Positions 50,513 through 58,779 of a stretch of 64,000 bases of DNA are shown one piece after another (within the stretch, counting starts at the first letter, position 1; every line of letters begins with the position of its first letter). The notes beneath the pieces are model-generated. The model searched no databases, had not been told where the DNA came from, and worked only from the letters and a program-made list of their open reading frames with translations. Where the stretch lies: assembly GCA_034926865.1 (NCBI GenBank), contig JAYFQP010000012.1, forward strand, positions 1 through 64,000, read 5' to 3'. The position numbers and the translations under genes are program-made. The DNA is from RGIG1902 sp034926865. Lineage in GTDB: Bacteria; Bacillota; Clostridia; Oscillospirales; Butyricicoccaceae.

Positions 50513-52063
50513 TTATTTTGCGTAATCCACCGCTCTTGTTTCTCTCACGACATGTACCTTAATCATGCCGGGATAACTGAGCTCATTTTCGATCTTGACA
50601 GAGAGCTCTCTTGCAAGAAGCACCATGTCTTCATCTTTTACTTCTTCAGGCTTTACGATTAATCTGACCTCACGCCCTGCCTGGAAGGCAAAGCATTTGT
50701 CTACGCCCTTCATTGTGGATGCAAGCTCCTCAAGCTTTTCAAGACGCTTGATGTAAGCTTCAAGATTCTCTCTCCTGGCCCCCGGCCTTGCAGCCGATAT
50801 GGCATCAGCCGCCTGAACAAGACATGCGACAACAGTTTCCGCTTCTACATCGCCATGATGCGCATGTATAGCATGAATAACTTCAGGGCTTTCGCGGTAT
50901 TTTTTGGCAATGTCTACACCAAGGTTGACATGCGAGCCTTCCATCTCATGAGTAACGGCCTTACCGATATCATGAAGCAGGCCGGCCCTCTTTGCAAGTG
51001 TGACATCCGCACCGATCTCGGCGGCCAAAAGCCCAGCGATATGGGCAACTTCGATAGAATGGTTAAGAACATTTTGCCCGTAGCTTGTACGGTAACGCAT
51101 ACGCCCGAGCAGCTTTACTATTTCGGGATGGACTCCATGGACACCCGTTTCGAAAAGGGCTCTCTCGCCCTCCTGCTTGATAATGGATTCGACCTCAGCC
51201 CTTGACTTTTCGACTGTCTCCTCAATTCGCGCAGGATGTATCCTGCCGTCGACTATGAGTTTTTCAAGGCTGAGCCTTGCAATTTCTCTTCTAACCGGAT
51301 CAAAGCTTGAAAGCGTGATCGCCTCAGGAGTATCATCTATTATAAGATCTACCCCAGTAAGCGTTTCAAGAGTTCGGATATTGCGGCCCTCGCGGCCGAT
51401 TATCCTGCCCTTCATCTCATCATTTGGCAGCGGAACTACAGAAACGGTAGCTTCGCTCACATGGTCAGCCGCACAACGCTGTATGGCCAGCGAGATTATC
51501 TCTCTTGCCGTCTTGTCGCTGTCTTCCTTAAGCTGGCGCTCTATCTCCTTAAGCTTAATGGCCGCATCATGCCGGGCATCGTCCTCGATCTGGCTGATAA
51601 TAAGATTTTTAGCATCATCTACAGTCAGCCCGGAAATCTTCTCCAGCATTTCAAGCTGGCTTTTTTTGATCGATTTGATCTCTTCCTGAATGTCTTCGTT
51701 CTCTTTGAGCTTTTTGTTGAGCTTTTCTTCTTTCTGATCGATGGTCTCGTACTTCTTATCGATTAGCTCTTCTTTTTGCACGAGCCTTCGCTCTTGCTTC
51801 TTTAAATCCTGATTACGCTCTTTTGTCTCTCGGTCGAACTCAGTTTTGGCTCGATAGATCTCCTCTTTCGCCTCGACTAAAGCTTCTCGCTTTTTTGCCT
51901 CGGCCGATTTTATTGCCTCATTGATGATTCTTGTTGCTTCATCCTCAGCACTTCCTATCTCCTTCTCAGCGATATTCTTACGAGAAAAATAACCCGCTAA
52001 TCCGCCAATCAAAGCCGACACGAGTAAAGCACCTACTTTAACAAGTATGTCTATACCCGACAC
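50513..52063 (-). CDS. rny: Ribonuclease Y
   Basis: Membrane-bound endoribonuclease that starts mRNA decay in Firmicutes. The 516-residue protein has an N-terminal membrane helix (about 6-25, VKVGALLVSALIGGLAGYFS), a long charged coiled coil (about 30-190), a KH domain with EMKGRIIGREGRNIRTLE, and an HD domain with RAGLLHDIGKAVTHEMEGSH metal ligands and HAHHGDVEAE. The frame stays open 23 codons upstream. AAGGAGG at eight bases from the GTG at 52061-52063 marks the start, giving the usual family length of about 515-520. Convergence with no neighbour suggests its own transcript. Confidence 0.96.
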   Translation of the reverse strand: MSGIDILVKVGALLVSALIGGLAGYFSRKNIAEKEIGSAEDEATRIINEAIKSAEAKKREALVEAKEEIYRAKTEFDRETKERNQDLKKQERRLVQKEELIDKKYETIDQKEEKLNKKLKENEDIQEEIKSIKKSQLEMLEKISGLTVDDAKNLIISQIEDDARHDAAIKLKEIERQLKEDSDKTAREIISLAIQRCAADHVSEATVSVVPLPNDEMKGRIIGREGRNIRTLETLTGVDLIIDDTPEAITLSSFDPVRREIARLSLEKLIVDGRIHPARIEETVEKSRAEVESIIKQEGERALFETGVHGVHPEIVKLLGRMRYRTSYGQNVLNHSIEVAHIAGLLAAEIGADVTLAKRAGLLHDIGKAVTHEMEGSHVNLGVDIAKKYRESPEVIHAIHAHHGDVEAETVVACLVQAADAISAARPGARRENLEAYIKRLEKLEELASTMKGVDKCFAFQAGREVRLIVKPEEVKDEDMVLLARELSVKIENELSYPGMIKVHVVRETRAVDYAK

Positions 52064-52232
52064 CTGCTTATCCTCCTTGGGATATTCAAAAAATATATTA
52101 AGATCACAATCATAAGAGCCGTAAAAGCTCAAAACCGATAGCTTAATAATTTATATTTTATATCCCAATGGGGGCATTGTCAAGGTAAAAGAGGCAGAAG
52201 GGCCAAATTATGGCTGGAAAACCAATACATTT

Positions 52233-52919
52233 TTATTTTGCAAACACATGCTTGCCTATGACAGCGATGGTTTCTCTCGAGAAAATCCATTTGCTAGTAG
52301 ACTTATCGGGGTTATAATAGTATATAGCTCCACCCGACGGATCCCATCCGTTCATGGCGTCTCTGGCAGCTTTTTTGCATTGTTCCTCAGGCTCGAAGTT
52401 GAACTGCCCATCAGTCAGTGCCGTAAACGCTCCGGGCTGATAAAGAACACCGGCTATCGTATTAGGGAAAGATGGATGCTTGACTCGGTTCAGTATAACA
52501 GCCCCAACGGCCACCTGGCCGATATACGGCTCGCCTCTCGATTCGGCTGAGATCATTTTTGCCAGCAGATAAACATCGTCTTCTCTTCCGGCAGACGACG
52601 CAGAGGCGGAGCTTGAGCCACTGGAAATTCCAAGCGCTTTTAATGTGTTTGCACCACATATTCCATCAACTGCAAGTCCGTTTTTCTGTTGAAAGCTTTT
52701 TACGGCGGCTACCATTTTGCTGCCGTATATTCCGTCTACTGTCCCGGTATAATACCCCCACCGCTTAAGTTTTTCCTGTATTGTGCGGACTCCATCGCCC
52801 GATGAACCGCTGCGATAAGTCTGACCGCTTACGGAAAGACTAATGGTGGCAGCTGTCACCATGACCACCATTGTTATAGCCATGATTCTTACGGCGTGGA
52901 TTCTAAAACTTCTTTTCAT
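52233..52919 (-). CDS. sleB: Spore cortex-lytic enzyme SleB
   Basis: Lytic transglycosylase that degrades cortex peptidoglycan during germination. The 228-residue protein has a signal peptide (about 1-32), a peptidoglycan-binding repeat (about 38-95: GVRTIQEKLKRWGYYTGTVD, GIYGSKMVAAVKSFQQKNGL, VDGICGANTLKAL), a Ser linker, and the hydrolase-2 domain (YLLAKMISAESRGEPYIGQV, AVGAVILNRVKHPSFPNTIA, EQCKKAARDAMNGWDPSGGA, IYYYNP). This is the classic SleB architecture at normal length. No ypeB, the usual partner, follows in the window. AAGAGG precedes the ATG at seven bases. Confidence 0.9.
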   Translation of the reverse strand: MKRSFRIHAVRIMAITMVVMVTAATISLSVSGQTYRSGSSGDGVRTIQEKLKRWGYYTGTVDGIYGSKMVAAVKSFQQKNGLAVDGICGANTLKALGISSGSSSASASSAGREDDVYLLAKMISAESRGEPYIGQVAVGAVILNRVKHPSFPNTIAGVLYQPGAFTALTDGQFNFEPEEQCKKAARDAMNGWDPSGGAIYYYNPDKSTSKWIFSRETIAVIGKHVFAK

Positions 52920-52995
52920 ATCAAAACCTCTTCCATATTGTGAGTTTTTGATAGTTTGTGCTATAATTTCCTTATTAAACGTAGGGGGGCTTTTT

Positions 52996-53715
52996 TTGCG
53001 GCGTCAAAATTACCTTTTTCCAGGCTATCCTATAATTCAGGATGAAGATTTTTTTAAACTATCGCAGGATAGCGTAATCCTAGGCAGTTTTGGTCGACTT
53101 CGAAAAGGCGAAAAACTTCTCGATATCGGCTGCGGCATAGGCGTTTTGCTCATGATAATGCTAATACGCTCGCCCGAGGCCGTTGGCGCAGGCGTAGAAA
53201 TAACTGAGGGCGCCGCAGAACTGGCATCCGAAAACCTCAAACTCTGCGGTCTTGAAAATCGGGGAACTATACTGCATTCGGACATGCGGCTTTTAGATAA
53301 ACAGCTTTACGGAAGCTTTGATGTATGTGTTTCAAACCCTCCTTATTTTGCCCCGTCTCGAGGCTATACATCCACCAAAGATGCTATCGCCGCCGCCCGA
53401 AATGAAAGCTGCGGCAACATTTCAGATGTTTGCCTTACAGCTTGCAATGCCCTTAAATGGGGCGGCAGGCTTTACCTATGTTATCCGCCCGAGCGTATGG
53501 CCGCCCTTTTTTCATCCCTTGCTCAAAACAGGCTTGAGCCAAAGGTCATGCGGCTTGTTCACCCAAGCGAGGGACATGCCCCATGTCTTGTGCTTATAGA
53601 AGCCCGAAAGGGCGGCGGCGAGGGGCTTTGCGTCATGCCTCCGCTTTTTATAAAAAAATGCGGAGAAAAAACAGAAGAATTTAAGCAAATATATATGTTG
53701 GAGGATACAAAATGA
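52996..53715 (+). CDS. trmN6: tRNA1(Val) (adenine-N6)-methyltransferase-like protein
   Basis: A 239-residue SAM methyltransferase with motif I LLDIGCGIGVLLMIM, an acidic strand 2 region (GAGVEITEGAAELA), SDMRLLD, and the amino-methylase motif SNPPYFAPSRG (NPPY) for base N6 methylation. It corresponds to YabB/TrmN6 of Firmicutes. AGGGGGG lies six bases before a TTG at 52996-52998 (MRRQNYLFPG), whereas earlier codons lie inside the divergent sleB gene. Its last four bases overlap rsmI (ATGA), the same pair as yabB-yabC in Bacillus, and together they would modify tRNA and 16S rRNA. Confidence 0.85.
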   Translation: MRRQNYLFPGYPIIQDEDFFKLSQDSVILGSFGRLRKGEKLLDIGCGIGVLLMIMLIRSPEAVGAGVEITEGAAELASENLKLCGLENRGTILHSDMRLLDKQLYGSFDVCVSNPPYFAPSRGYTSTKDAIAAARNESCGNISDVCLTACNALKWGGRLYLCYPPERMAALFSSLAQNRLEPKVMRLVHPSEGHAPCLVLIEARKGGGEGLCVMPPLFIKKCGEKTEEFKQIYMLEDTK

Positions 53716-54554
53716 GCGGAAAGCTTTATGTCGTTGCCACCCCTATCGGCAACTTGAGCGATTTTTCTCCAAGGGCCATAGATACCCTCTCCCTTGTTGA
53801 TTTCATCGCCGCCGAGGACACAAGGGTAGGCGCCAAGCTGCTCAACAAGTTCGGCATTAAAAAACCTCAGGTCAGCTATTTCGAGCACAATAAACGTCAA
53901 AAAGGCCAGTATATAGCCTCACGGATACTCGAAGGCGAAAGCTGCGCCATTATAACCGATGCCGGAACCCCCGCCATATCTGACCCCGGCACGGATCTTG
54001 TTGACATATGCATGGCGTCCGGCATTGAAGTGGTGTCCGTTCCCGGCCCCAGCGCAATAATAACCGCCTTGTCCATTTCAGGTATAGACTGCGGAAGGTT
54101 CTGTTTTGAGGGATTTCTTTCAACTTCGAAAAAAAGCAGATTCGAGCATCTTTCCGAAACGGCAAAAGAGCGTAGAACAATGGTGTTTTACGAAGCTCCG
54201 CACAAGCTTGTCCGAACACTGGAGGACATGCTTGAATATTACGGGGACCGTCCCATCGCCCTTTGCCGTGAACTTACCAAGCTTCATGAAGAAGTTATAA
54301 GAACCACACTTTCAAAAGCACTTGAGCTATATAACGGCATTTCTCCTAAAGGCGAGTTTGTGCTGATAATATCTGGATATACCCCTACTTTGGAAGAGGC
54401 GTCAGATAAAGGCCCTTCCATGGATACCATGCTGAGAGAAGTGTCCGAGCTTATGTCAGGCGGACAAAAGCTCTCTTCCGCCGTAAAGTCCGTATCATTA
54501 AAATACGGCATATCAAAAAATTCTTTATATAGTGAGGCACAAAAGCTTACATAA
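53712..54554 (+). CDS. rsmI: 16S rRNA (cytidine-1402-2'-O)-methyltransferase
   Basis: The 280-residue tetrapyrrole-methylase-fold enzyme has KLYVVATPIGNLSDFSPRAI at the N-terminus, AAEDTRVGAKLLNKFGI, YFEHNKR, ITDAGTPAISDPG, VSVPGPSAIITALSISGI, FEGFLSTSKKSR and FYEAPHKLVRTLEDM, the complete RsmI pattern. It methylates the decoding-centre cytidine on the ribose. Overlap of four bases with trmN6 indicates translational coupling. Its 3' end overlaps that of spmB on the other strand by eight bases, leaving no room for a separate terminator. Confidence 0.95.
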   Translation: MSGKLYVVATPIGNLSDFSPRAIDTLSLVDFIAAEDTRVGAKLLNKFGIKKPQVSYFEHNKRQKGQYIASRILEGESCAIITDAGTPAISDPGTDLVDICMASGIEVVSVPGPSAIITALSISGIDCGRFCFEGFLSTSKKSRFEHLSETAKERRTMVFYEAPHKLVRTLEDMLEYYGDRPIALCRELTKLHEEVIRTTLSKALELYNGISPKGEFVLIISGYTPTLEEASDKGPSMDTMLREVSELMSGGQKLSSAVKSVSLKYGISKNSLYSEAQKLT

Positions 54555-55056
54555 GTAGCCTTACAAAAAATGCAGAAGCTATAAAGGCTGTTATATTTGC
54601 TATAAGGGCCGAAGCCATAACAGCTTTTGTGTCAGTTATGCCAAGATGTGATGAATAGAGCCCTATAACATAAAAGCTAGTTTCGCCTGAACCAAGCATA
54701 ACCGCCGCCACACGCCCGGGAAAAGAAGATACTCCGCAGCTTTCCATTATGCTTATACCTACGCCGAGCGCACCTGCGCCTGAGAACGGCCTTATAAGCG
54801 CAAGCGGAAGACATTCAGGCGGGAGGCCCGCCAATTTCGCAACTGGCTCGAGCAGCCCGGAAAGCATCTCCACAGCACCCGAAGCCTCAAGCATCTTCAT
54901 GGCAACCGTCATTATAAGAACCGGCGGGAATATCGTCTTTATTACACCAAGCCCCTTTTTTGCGCCCGCTGCAAAGCAGGAGTAAACATCAACTCCGCTG
55001 ATGCCGCCGTAAAGCACAATAAATGCAATAAGACATGGTACCACAGCTGTTGTCAT
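54547..55056 (-). CDS. spmB: Spore maturation protein B
   Basis: A 169-residue membrane protein of the nucleoside-recognition/SpmB family, with about four or five helices: VPCLIAFIVLYGGISGVDVY, GAKKGLGVIKTIFPPVLIMT, LIRPFSGAGALGVGISIMES and AAVMLGSGETSFYVIGLYSS. SpmA and SpmB contribute to spore core dehydration in Bacillus. It overlaps spmA by four bases and ends inside the 3' end of convergent rsmI. The expected glycine-rich GSGETSFYV core is intact. Sporulation-specific expression is expected, but no matching promoter was read upstream of spmA. Confidence 0.9.
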   Translation of the reverse strand: MTTAVVPCLIAFIVLYGGISGVDVYSCFAAGAKKGLGVIKTIFPPVLIMTVAMKMLEASGAVEMLSGLLEPVAKLAGLPPECLPLALIRPFSGAGALGVGISIMESCGVSSFPGRVAAVMLGSGETSFYVIGLYSSHLGITDTKAVMASALIANITAFIASAFFVRLLM

Positions 55057-55634
55057 GAGCTTTCACCGCTGATGAATATCCTTGCAAAAAACAAGGCAGC
55101 CGCAAACGAGCATATTGACGCCAGCCATACAGGCATCAATATGTCATACGGAGAAGCTGCCCCGAGCGCTCCCCTTGCCGCCGCAACAGTGGCGGGGATT
55201 AGCTGTATGGAAACTGTATTTACCACTATCAAAAGCAGCAAGGGCACTCTTGATATTGCATTCTTTTCATTGAGACTCTTAAGTCTGTCCGCAGCCCTCA
55301 GCCCGGCAGGGGTCGCCGCCGAACCAAGCCCGAGTATATTGGCAGCCATATTCTGCGCCAGAAGTGATACGGCCTCTCGGTCATCCGATAGCCTTCCGTA
55401 TATAAAAGTGATGGGAGCCTTAAGTATCCGCGTAAGCTTTTTTGAAAGCCCACTTTCCGACATGATCTCCATTATGCCCGACCAGAAGCAGATGCTGCCC
55501 GCCATAGAAATTATTGTGGCGACAGCCTCCCCCGCGGCGGTTGAGCTTTTTGACGAAACTTCAGGTATTTTGCCGCAGGCCAAACCAACTATAACGGCCG
55601 CTACAAACATTATTTCGACTACTTTTGACAGCAA
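55053..55634 (-). CDS. spmA: Spore maturation protein A
   Basis: A 193-residue membrane protein paralogous to SpmB, with about five helices: VVEIMFVAAVIVGLACGKIP, ISMAGSICFWSGIMEIMSES, KILRAPITFIYGRL-like segment, NMAANILGLGSAATPAGLRA and LLLIVVNTVSIQLIPATVAA. The N-x-LGLGxAATP-G core is diagnostic of SpmA. AGGAGAGG precedes a TTG start at 55632-55634; no ATG is suitably placed. It is co-encoded with spmB (ATGA overlap). The promoter region lies between it and divergent abrB. Confidence 0.9.
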   Translation of the reverse strand: MLSKVVEIMFVAAVIVGLACGKIPEVSSKSSTAAGEAVATIISMAGSICFWSGIMEIMSESGLSKKLTRILKAPITFIYGRLSDDREAVSLLAQNMAANILGLGSAATPAGLRAADRLKSLNEKNAISRVPLLLLIVVNTVSIQLIPATVAAARGALGAASPYDILMPVWLASICSFAAALFFARIFISGESS

Positions 55635-55713
55635 TGATAACCTCTCCTAATCATTTTCGTCATTATAAACAATTATTTACATTTTTTTACTGTGTTTTTC
55701 CCCGTTTTTTTTG

Positions 55714-55757
55714 TTGACATAATCTTACATTTTTACTAAAATCTAAGTATAAGATTA
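55714..55757 (+). promoter_or_regulatory. abrB promoter with an overlapping inverted repeat
   Basis: TTGACA (55714-55719), 17 bases, TAAAAT (55737-55742). The arms TAATCTTA (55720-55727) and TAAGATTA (55750-55757) are perfectly inverted around the -10, a position suited to repression, perhaps by AbrB itself. Confidence 0.6.
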
Positions 55758-55773
55758 GTGAGGTGATATAGAT

Positions 55774-56019
55774 ATGAAATCAACAGGTATTGTCAGGAAA
55801 GTTGACGAGCTTGGGCGCATCGTTTTACCAATAGAGCTTCGCAGAACCCTTAATATAGAACTTAAGGATCCTGTAGAAATCTATGTGGATGGTCAGTCCA
55901 TCGTCCTGCGCAAACACGAACCCACATGCGTTTTCTGTGGCAGCTCCAAGAAGGTAAGCTCCTTCAAGGGCAAAAACGTCTGTGCAGCCTGTAAAGCAGA
56001 ACTTTGTGAGGAACAGTAA
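55774..56019 (+). CDS. abrB: AbrB/SpoVT-type transition-state regulator
   Basis: An 81-residue DNA-binding protein: swapped-hairpin AbrB domain MKSTGIVRKVDELGRIVLPI, ELRRTLNIELKDPVEIYVDG, then a C-terminal zinc-ribbon-like tail with CVFCGSSKK and CAACKAELC (four or five Cys, CX2C pairs). Bacillus AbrB represses post-exponential genes, and its C-terminal half multimerises without zinc. The Cys-rich tail is the clostridial version. GAGGTG precedes the ATG at about eight bases. The strong promoter has an inverted repeat over its -10, suggesting autoregulation. A tight terminator follows. Confidence 0.9.
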   Translation: MKSTGIVRKVDELGRIVLPIELRRTLNIELKDPVEIYVDGQSIVLRKHEPTCVFCGSSKKVSSFKGKNVCAACKAELCEEQ

Positions 56020-56059
56020 TTTTTCCCGTTCAAGAAATGATATTCCTACATAACGCTTT

Positions 56060-56090
56060 AAAGAACACCGCTCGGTGTTCTTTTTTTATA
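56060..56090 (+). terminator. Terminator after abrB
   Basis: AAGAACACC / GGTGTTCTT with loop GCTC, then seven T. Confidence 0.88.
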
Positions 56091-56275
56091 TAACTTAAGT
56101 CCAGTCCGGCGGGCACTCAATATGATTTTTTTGCACAAATGCCCAATAAGCCCACATATAGCCTGTGTTTTTACATACAATTAGTCTGAGGGCTTGCTAT
56201 ACTGCTTGATTGCGAATTAATCTTTGTGCTATACTTAATTAATACTTGATCACCTTTAAAGAAAGGATAAGCCAT

Positions 56276-56779
56276 ATGGCAAATAAGAACTGTACGCCCT
56301 CACTCATTAAGAAAAAACGAAAAAATATTTCTTTCATAAGAGCTCTTTTTAAAAAAGGCTCTGATAGCGGCTTTTACTCTGCCATAAGCCATGACAACTC
56401 CACCTCTCTTTGGTGGATCGAAGCCAACCAGCTGGGGCAGACCAACTGCTACCCATGCATTATTCTGCAAAACGGAGAAGAGCACGCCTTTGTTTCGGGC
56501 AGAAGCTCAAAGGAAAAAAGCAGCAACAAGACTCTTGTCCAAAAATGGAAGGATGCCGTTACTCCAGAAACCATCGATACCATGTATACTGTAAGCGAGA
56601 TAATCCCCGAGGAGTTTTTTCGCGAGTTTAATGCCGCTGAAGCCCGTCAGATGCAAAGGCTCTTCTCCCCGAAATCAACTGATGCCGAAATAACATTGGA
56701 ACAAAAAAACGAAAATGTTGTCGAAAAAGACAAAGAGGAGCCTGATCAAAAAAAGGTATCTGACAGGGATCAATTGTAA
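56276..56779 (+). CDS. Protein of unknown function, charged
   Basis: A 167-residue protein without membrane helix or signal peptide. The N-terminus is strongly basic (LIKKKRKNISFIRALFKKGS). The middle contains a compact aromatic stretch, TSLWWIEANQLGQTNCYPCI, and a Y-x-C-I-I-L strand. The C-terminal 35 residues are almost entirely Lys/Glu/Asp/Gln and probably disordered. I do not recognise a family. AAAGGA lies eight bases before the ATG at 56276. It stands between abrB and a VanW-domain lipoprotein gene, each with separate signals, and codon use looks like its neighbours. Confidence 0.55.
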   Translation: MANKNCTPSLIKKKRKNISFIRALFKKGSDSGFYSAISHDNSTSLWWIEANQLGQTNCYPCIILQNGEEHAFVSGRSSKEKSSNKTLVQKWKDAVTPETIDTMYTVSEIIPEEFFREFNAAEARQMQRLFSPKSTDAEITLEQKNENVVEKDKEEPDQKKVSDRDQL

Positions 56780-56870
56780 CCGTTTAGTTATTGCCTTGGG
56801 CCTCCGCTGTGTACTATAATCGACGTATGCTATACATATGTCACTAAGCTGATCATTCGGGGGTAATACA

Positions 56871-58637
56871 TTGCTTAAAACAACTTCTCAGTTTCATTTT
56901 AGAAGAACGATTCGATCTCTGAGCAAGCTGACCGTTATTATGGTTGCTGTGCTTATTTTCTGCATGTCTTTTACGGGATGTTCAAGCTCAGGCGGCAAGA
57001 TATCTGCCACAGTCAGCGTGCTTGACAATCGTCTTACAGATCTTACCAAGGAAGGCGTAAGGAAGGCTATTGACGAAATAGCCGAACAAAATCCTCTTAT
57101 CGGTGATATAAAGATCACCTTTTCAGGCAAAGAATATACCTTCTCTCTCAAAGATCTCTCAACCGAATATGATATCGACACCATAACTGACAATGCGTTT
57201 AAGGCAGGCAAACAAAGCCTCTTCGGAAGGTTGTTCGGGTCAGATAAGGTTATCGAGATCCCCCTTTCAATCAAATACGACGAACAACAGCTTGAAATTA
57301 CGGCTGCTGAGGCCGCTTCCTTTTTAAGCCGTGAAGCTACCTCCTTCTCCTACGAGATTGGCACCGACGGAGTAACTGTTACAAAGGGGGGTGCGGCCGC
57401 TTCGATATCTGCCGCTGATATCTCTGAAAAGTTAAAAGAGAACCTTGGCAAAATGGACTTCAGCGAGATAGATTTTGAGTATCAGGCATCTCACTCCGAA
57501 ATTGACTTTGAAGCTCTGAAGCTTGAGCTGGATAGGGCTCCAAAAAATCCACGGCTTAACCTTGAAAGCGATCCATCGGGCAAAACTGTTCTTGAAGGAG
57601 CGCGCGGCATAACAATGGATATCGCCGCGGCAAAGGCCGCCTATGAGGCATCAGGCGAGGCAGACACCTTCTTCTTTCCTGTTACCTTTACCGACCCGAC
57701 AATAACGATGAGCGATTTCTCAAACCGGCTGTTTTCAGATACTCTCAGCACAGTCACCTCATCCTTTAACCCTTCTCTTGTAGGCAGAACAACAAATGTC
57801 AAGCTTGCAAGCAGCTTATGCAACGGGGTCATTCTAAATCCAGGCGACGAGTTTTCCTATAACAAAAGTGTTGGCCCAAGAACATATGAGCGCGGCTTCA
57901 AGGATGCCACCGTATATGTTTCTGGAACTACAGAGGAAGGTATAGGCGGAGGCATATGCCAGGTCAGTTCGACGATCTATTCTGCGGCGCTTCATGCCGA
58001 TATGAAGATATCGGAGCGTCACAACCACAGCTATATGATAACCTATGTTCCTTTGGGAGAAGACGCAACGGTTGTTTACGGCATAAAGGATTTCAAATTT
58101 GTTAATAATACCGATTATCCAATAAAGCTTAAAGTGACATACGGAAAATCAACAATGACGGTTTCTATTATCGGCACCAATCTGTCAAAAAAAACCGTTG
58201 AGATGTCGACAAAAAAGCTTTCTTCCACTCCCTTTGAAATAGTCTATAAAACAGACACCACTCTTCCTGTTGATACAACAAAGGTGAAAAATAATGGCTA
58301 TACAGGCTATGTAACCGAAACATACCGTATGGTATATGAAAACGGTACCCTTGTCTCAAATACCTTTGAAAACAAGAGTGTGTACAAAAAGCTGGATAAG
58401 GTTATTCTTGAAAACCCTTCAACCCCGCAAAAATCCGGCGGATATGTTGCTCCGGCAACGCCTGTATCAGGCGATGCCGATGTTCAGCCCCCGCTCGAGG
58501 AGCCGAATATGCCTACAGACGAAACCGGCACTAATACTGGGACTACCGAGGGAAACACACCCGGCAGCGGGACCACAGATGGAGATACACCAAGCCAGCC
58601 CACAGAAAAACAGGATAATACCCAGACGAAGCCATAA
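56871..58637 (+). CDS. VanW-domain lipoprotein
   Basis: A 588-residue exported lipoprotein: signal peptide with lipobox SFTGC (Cys at residue 37), two peptidoglycan-binding-4-like segments (about 55-270, with LSTEYDIDTITDNAFKAG and YEASGEADTFFFPVTFTDPT), a VanW domain (about 306-430: NVKLASSLCNGVILNPGDEF, SYNKSVGPRTYERGFKDATV, EGIGGGICQVSSTIYSAALH, RHNHSYMITYVP), a G5-like beta part, and a Pro/Thr/Gly tail. VanW proteins are linked to cell-wall and glycopeptide-resistance loci; biochemistry is not settled, and no van genes are near. TTG start after GGGGG. A terminator separates it from metG. Confidence 0.88.
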   Translation: MLKTTSQFHFRRTIRSLSKLTVIMVAVLIFCMSFTGCSSSGGKISATVSVLDNRLTDLTKEGVRKAIDEIAEQNPLIGDIKITFSGKEYTFSLKDLSTEYDIDTITDNAFKAGKQSLFGRLFGSDKVIEIPLSIKYDEQQLEITAAEAASFLSREATSFSYEIGTDGVTVTKGGAAASISAADISEKLKENLGKMDFSEIDFEYQASHSEIDFEALKLELDRAPKNPRLNLESDPSGKTVLEGARGITMDIAAAKAAYEASGEADTFFFPVTFTDPTITMSDFSNRLFSDTLSTVTSSFNPSLVGRTTNVKLASSLCNGVILNPGDEFSYNKSVGPRTYERGFKDATVYVSGTTEEGIGGGICQVSSTIYSAALHADMKISERHNHSYMITYVPLGEDATVVYGIKDFKFVNNTDYPIKLKVTYGKSTMTVSIIGTNLSKKTVEMSTKKLSSTPFEIVYKTDTTLPVDTTKVKNNGYTGYVTETYRMVYENGTLVSNTFENKSVYKKLDKVILENPSTPQKSGGYVAPATPVSGDADVQPPLEEPNMPTDETGTNTGTTEGNTPGSGTTDGDTPSQPTEKQDNTQTKP

Positions 58638-58719
58638 ACTTAAGCAACTTTTTCCAGTTAAATAGGCTTTGACCGCCCTGTTGATTGATTTTGAGGCTTC
58701 AGTGTGGTATATTAATGCT

Positions 58720-58757
58720 GTTAAGCCCTTGGGCTTTGCCCAAGGGCTTTATTTTAA
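58720..58757 (+). terminator. Terminator between the VanW gene and metG
   Basis: AAGCCCTTGGGC / GCCCAAGGGCTT with loop TTT, then TATTTT. Confidence 0.85.
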
Positions 58758-58779
58758 ATTTTGCAAGGGGTGCTTTAAT

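Noticed and set aside
52843..52995. Upstream extension of trmN6 into the sleB coding region
   Set aside because: It would overlap the sleB start and signal peptide antisense; the AGGGGGG with a TTG at 52996 gives the normal family length.
58669..58779. Longer MetG start or a coding leader
   Set aside because: The extension runs through a perfect terminator hairpin and includes no family residues. AAGGGG and ATG at 58780 match the family start MNKGKYFITTAIAYTSG.
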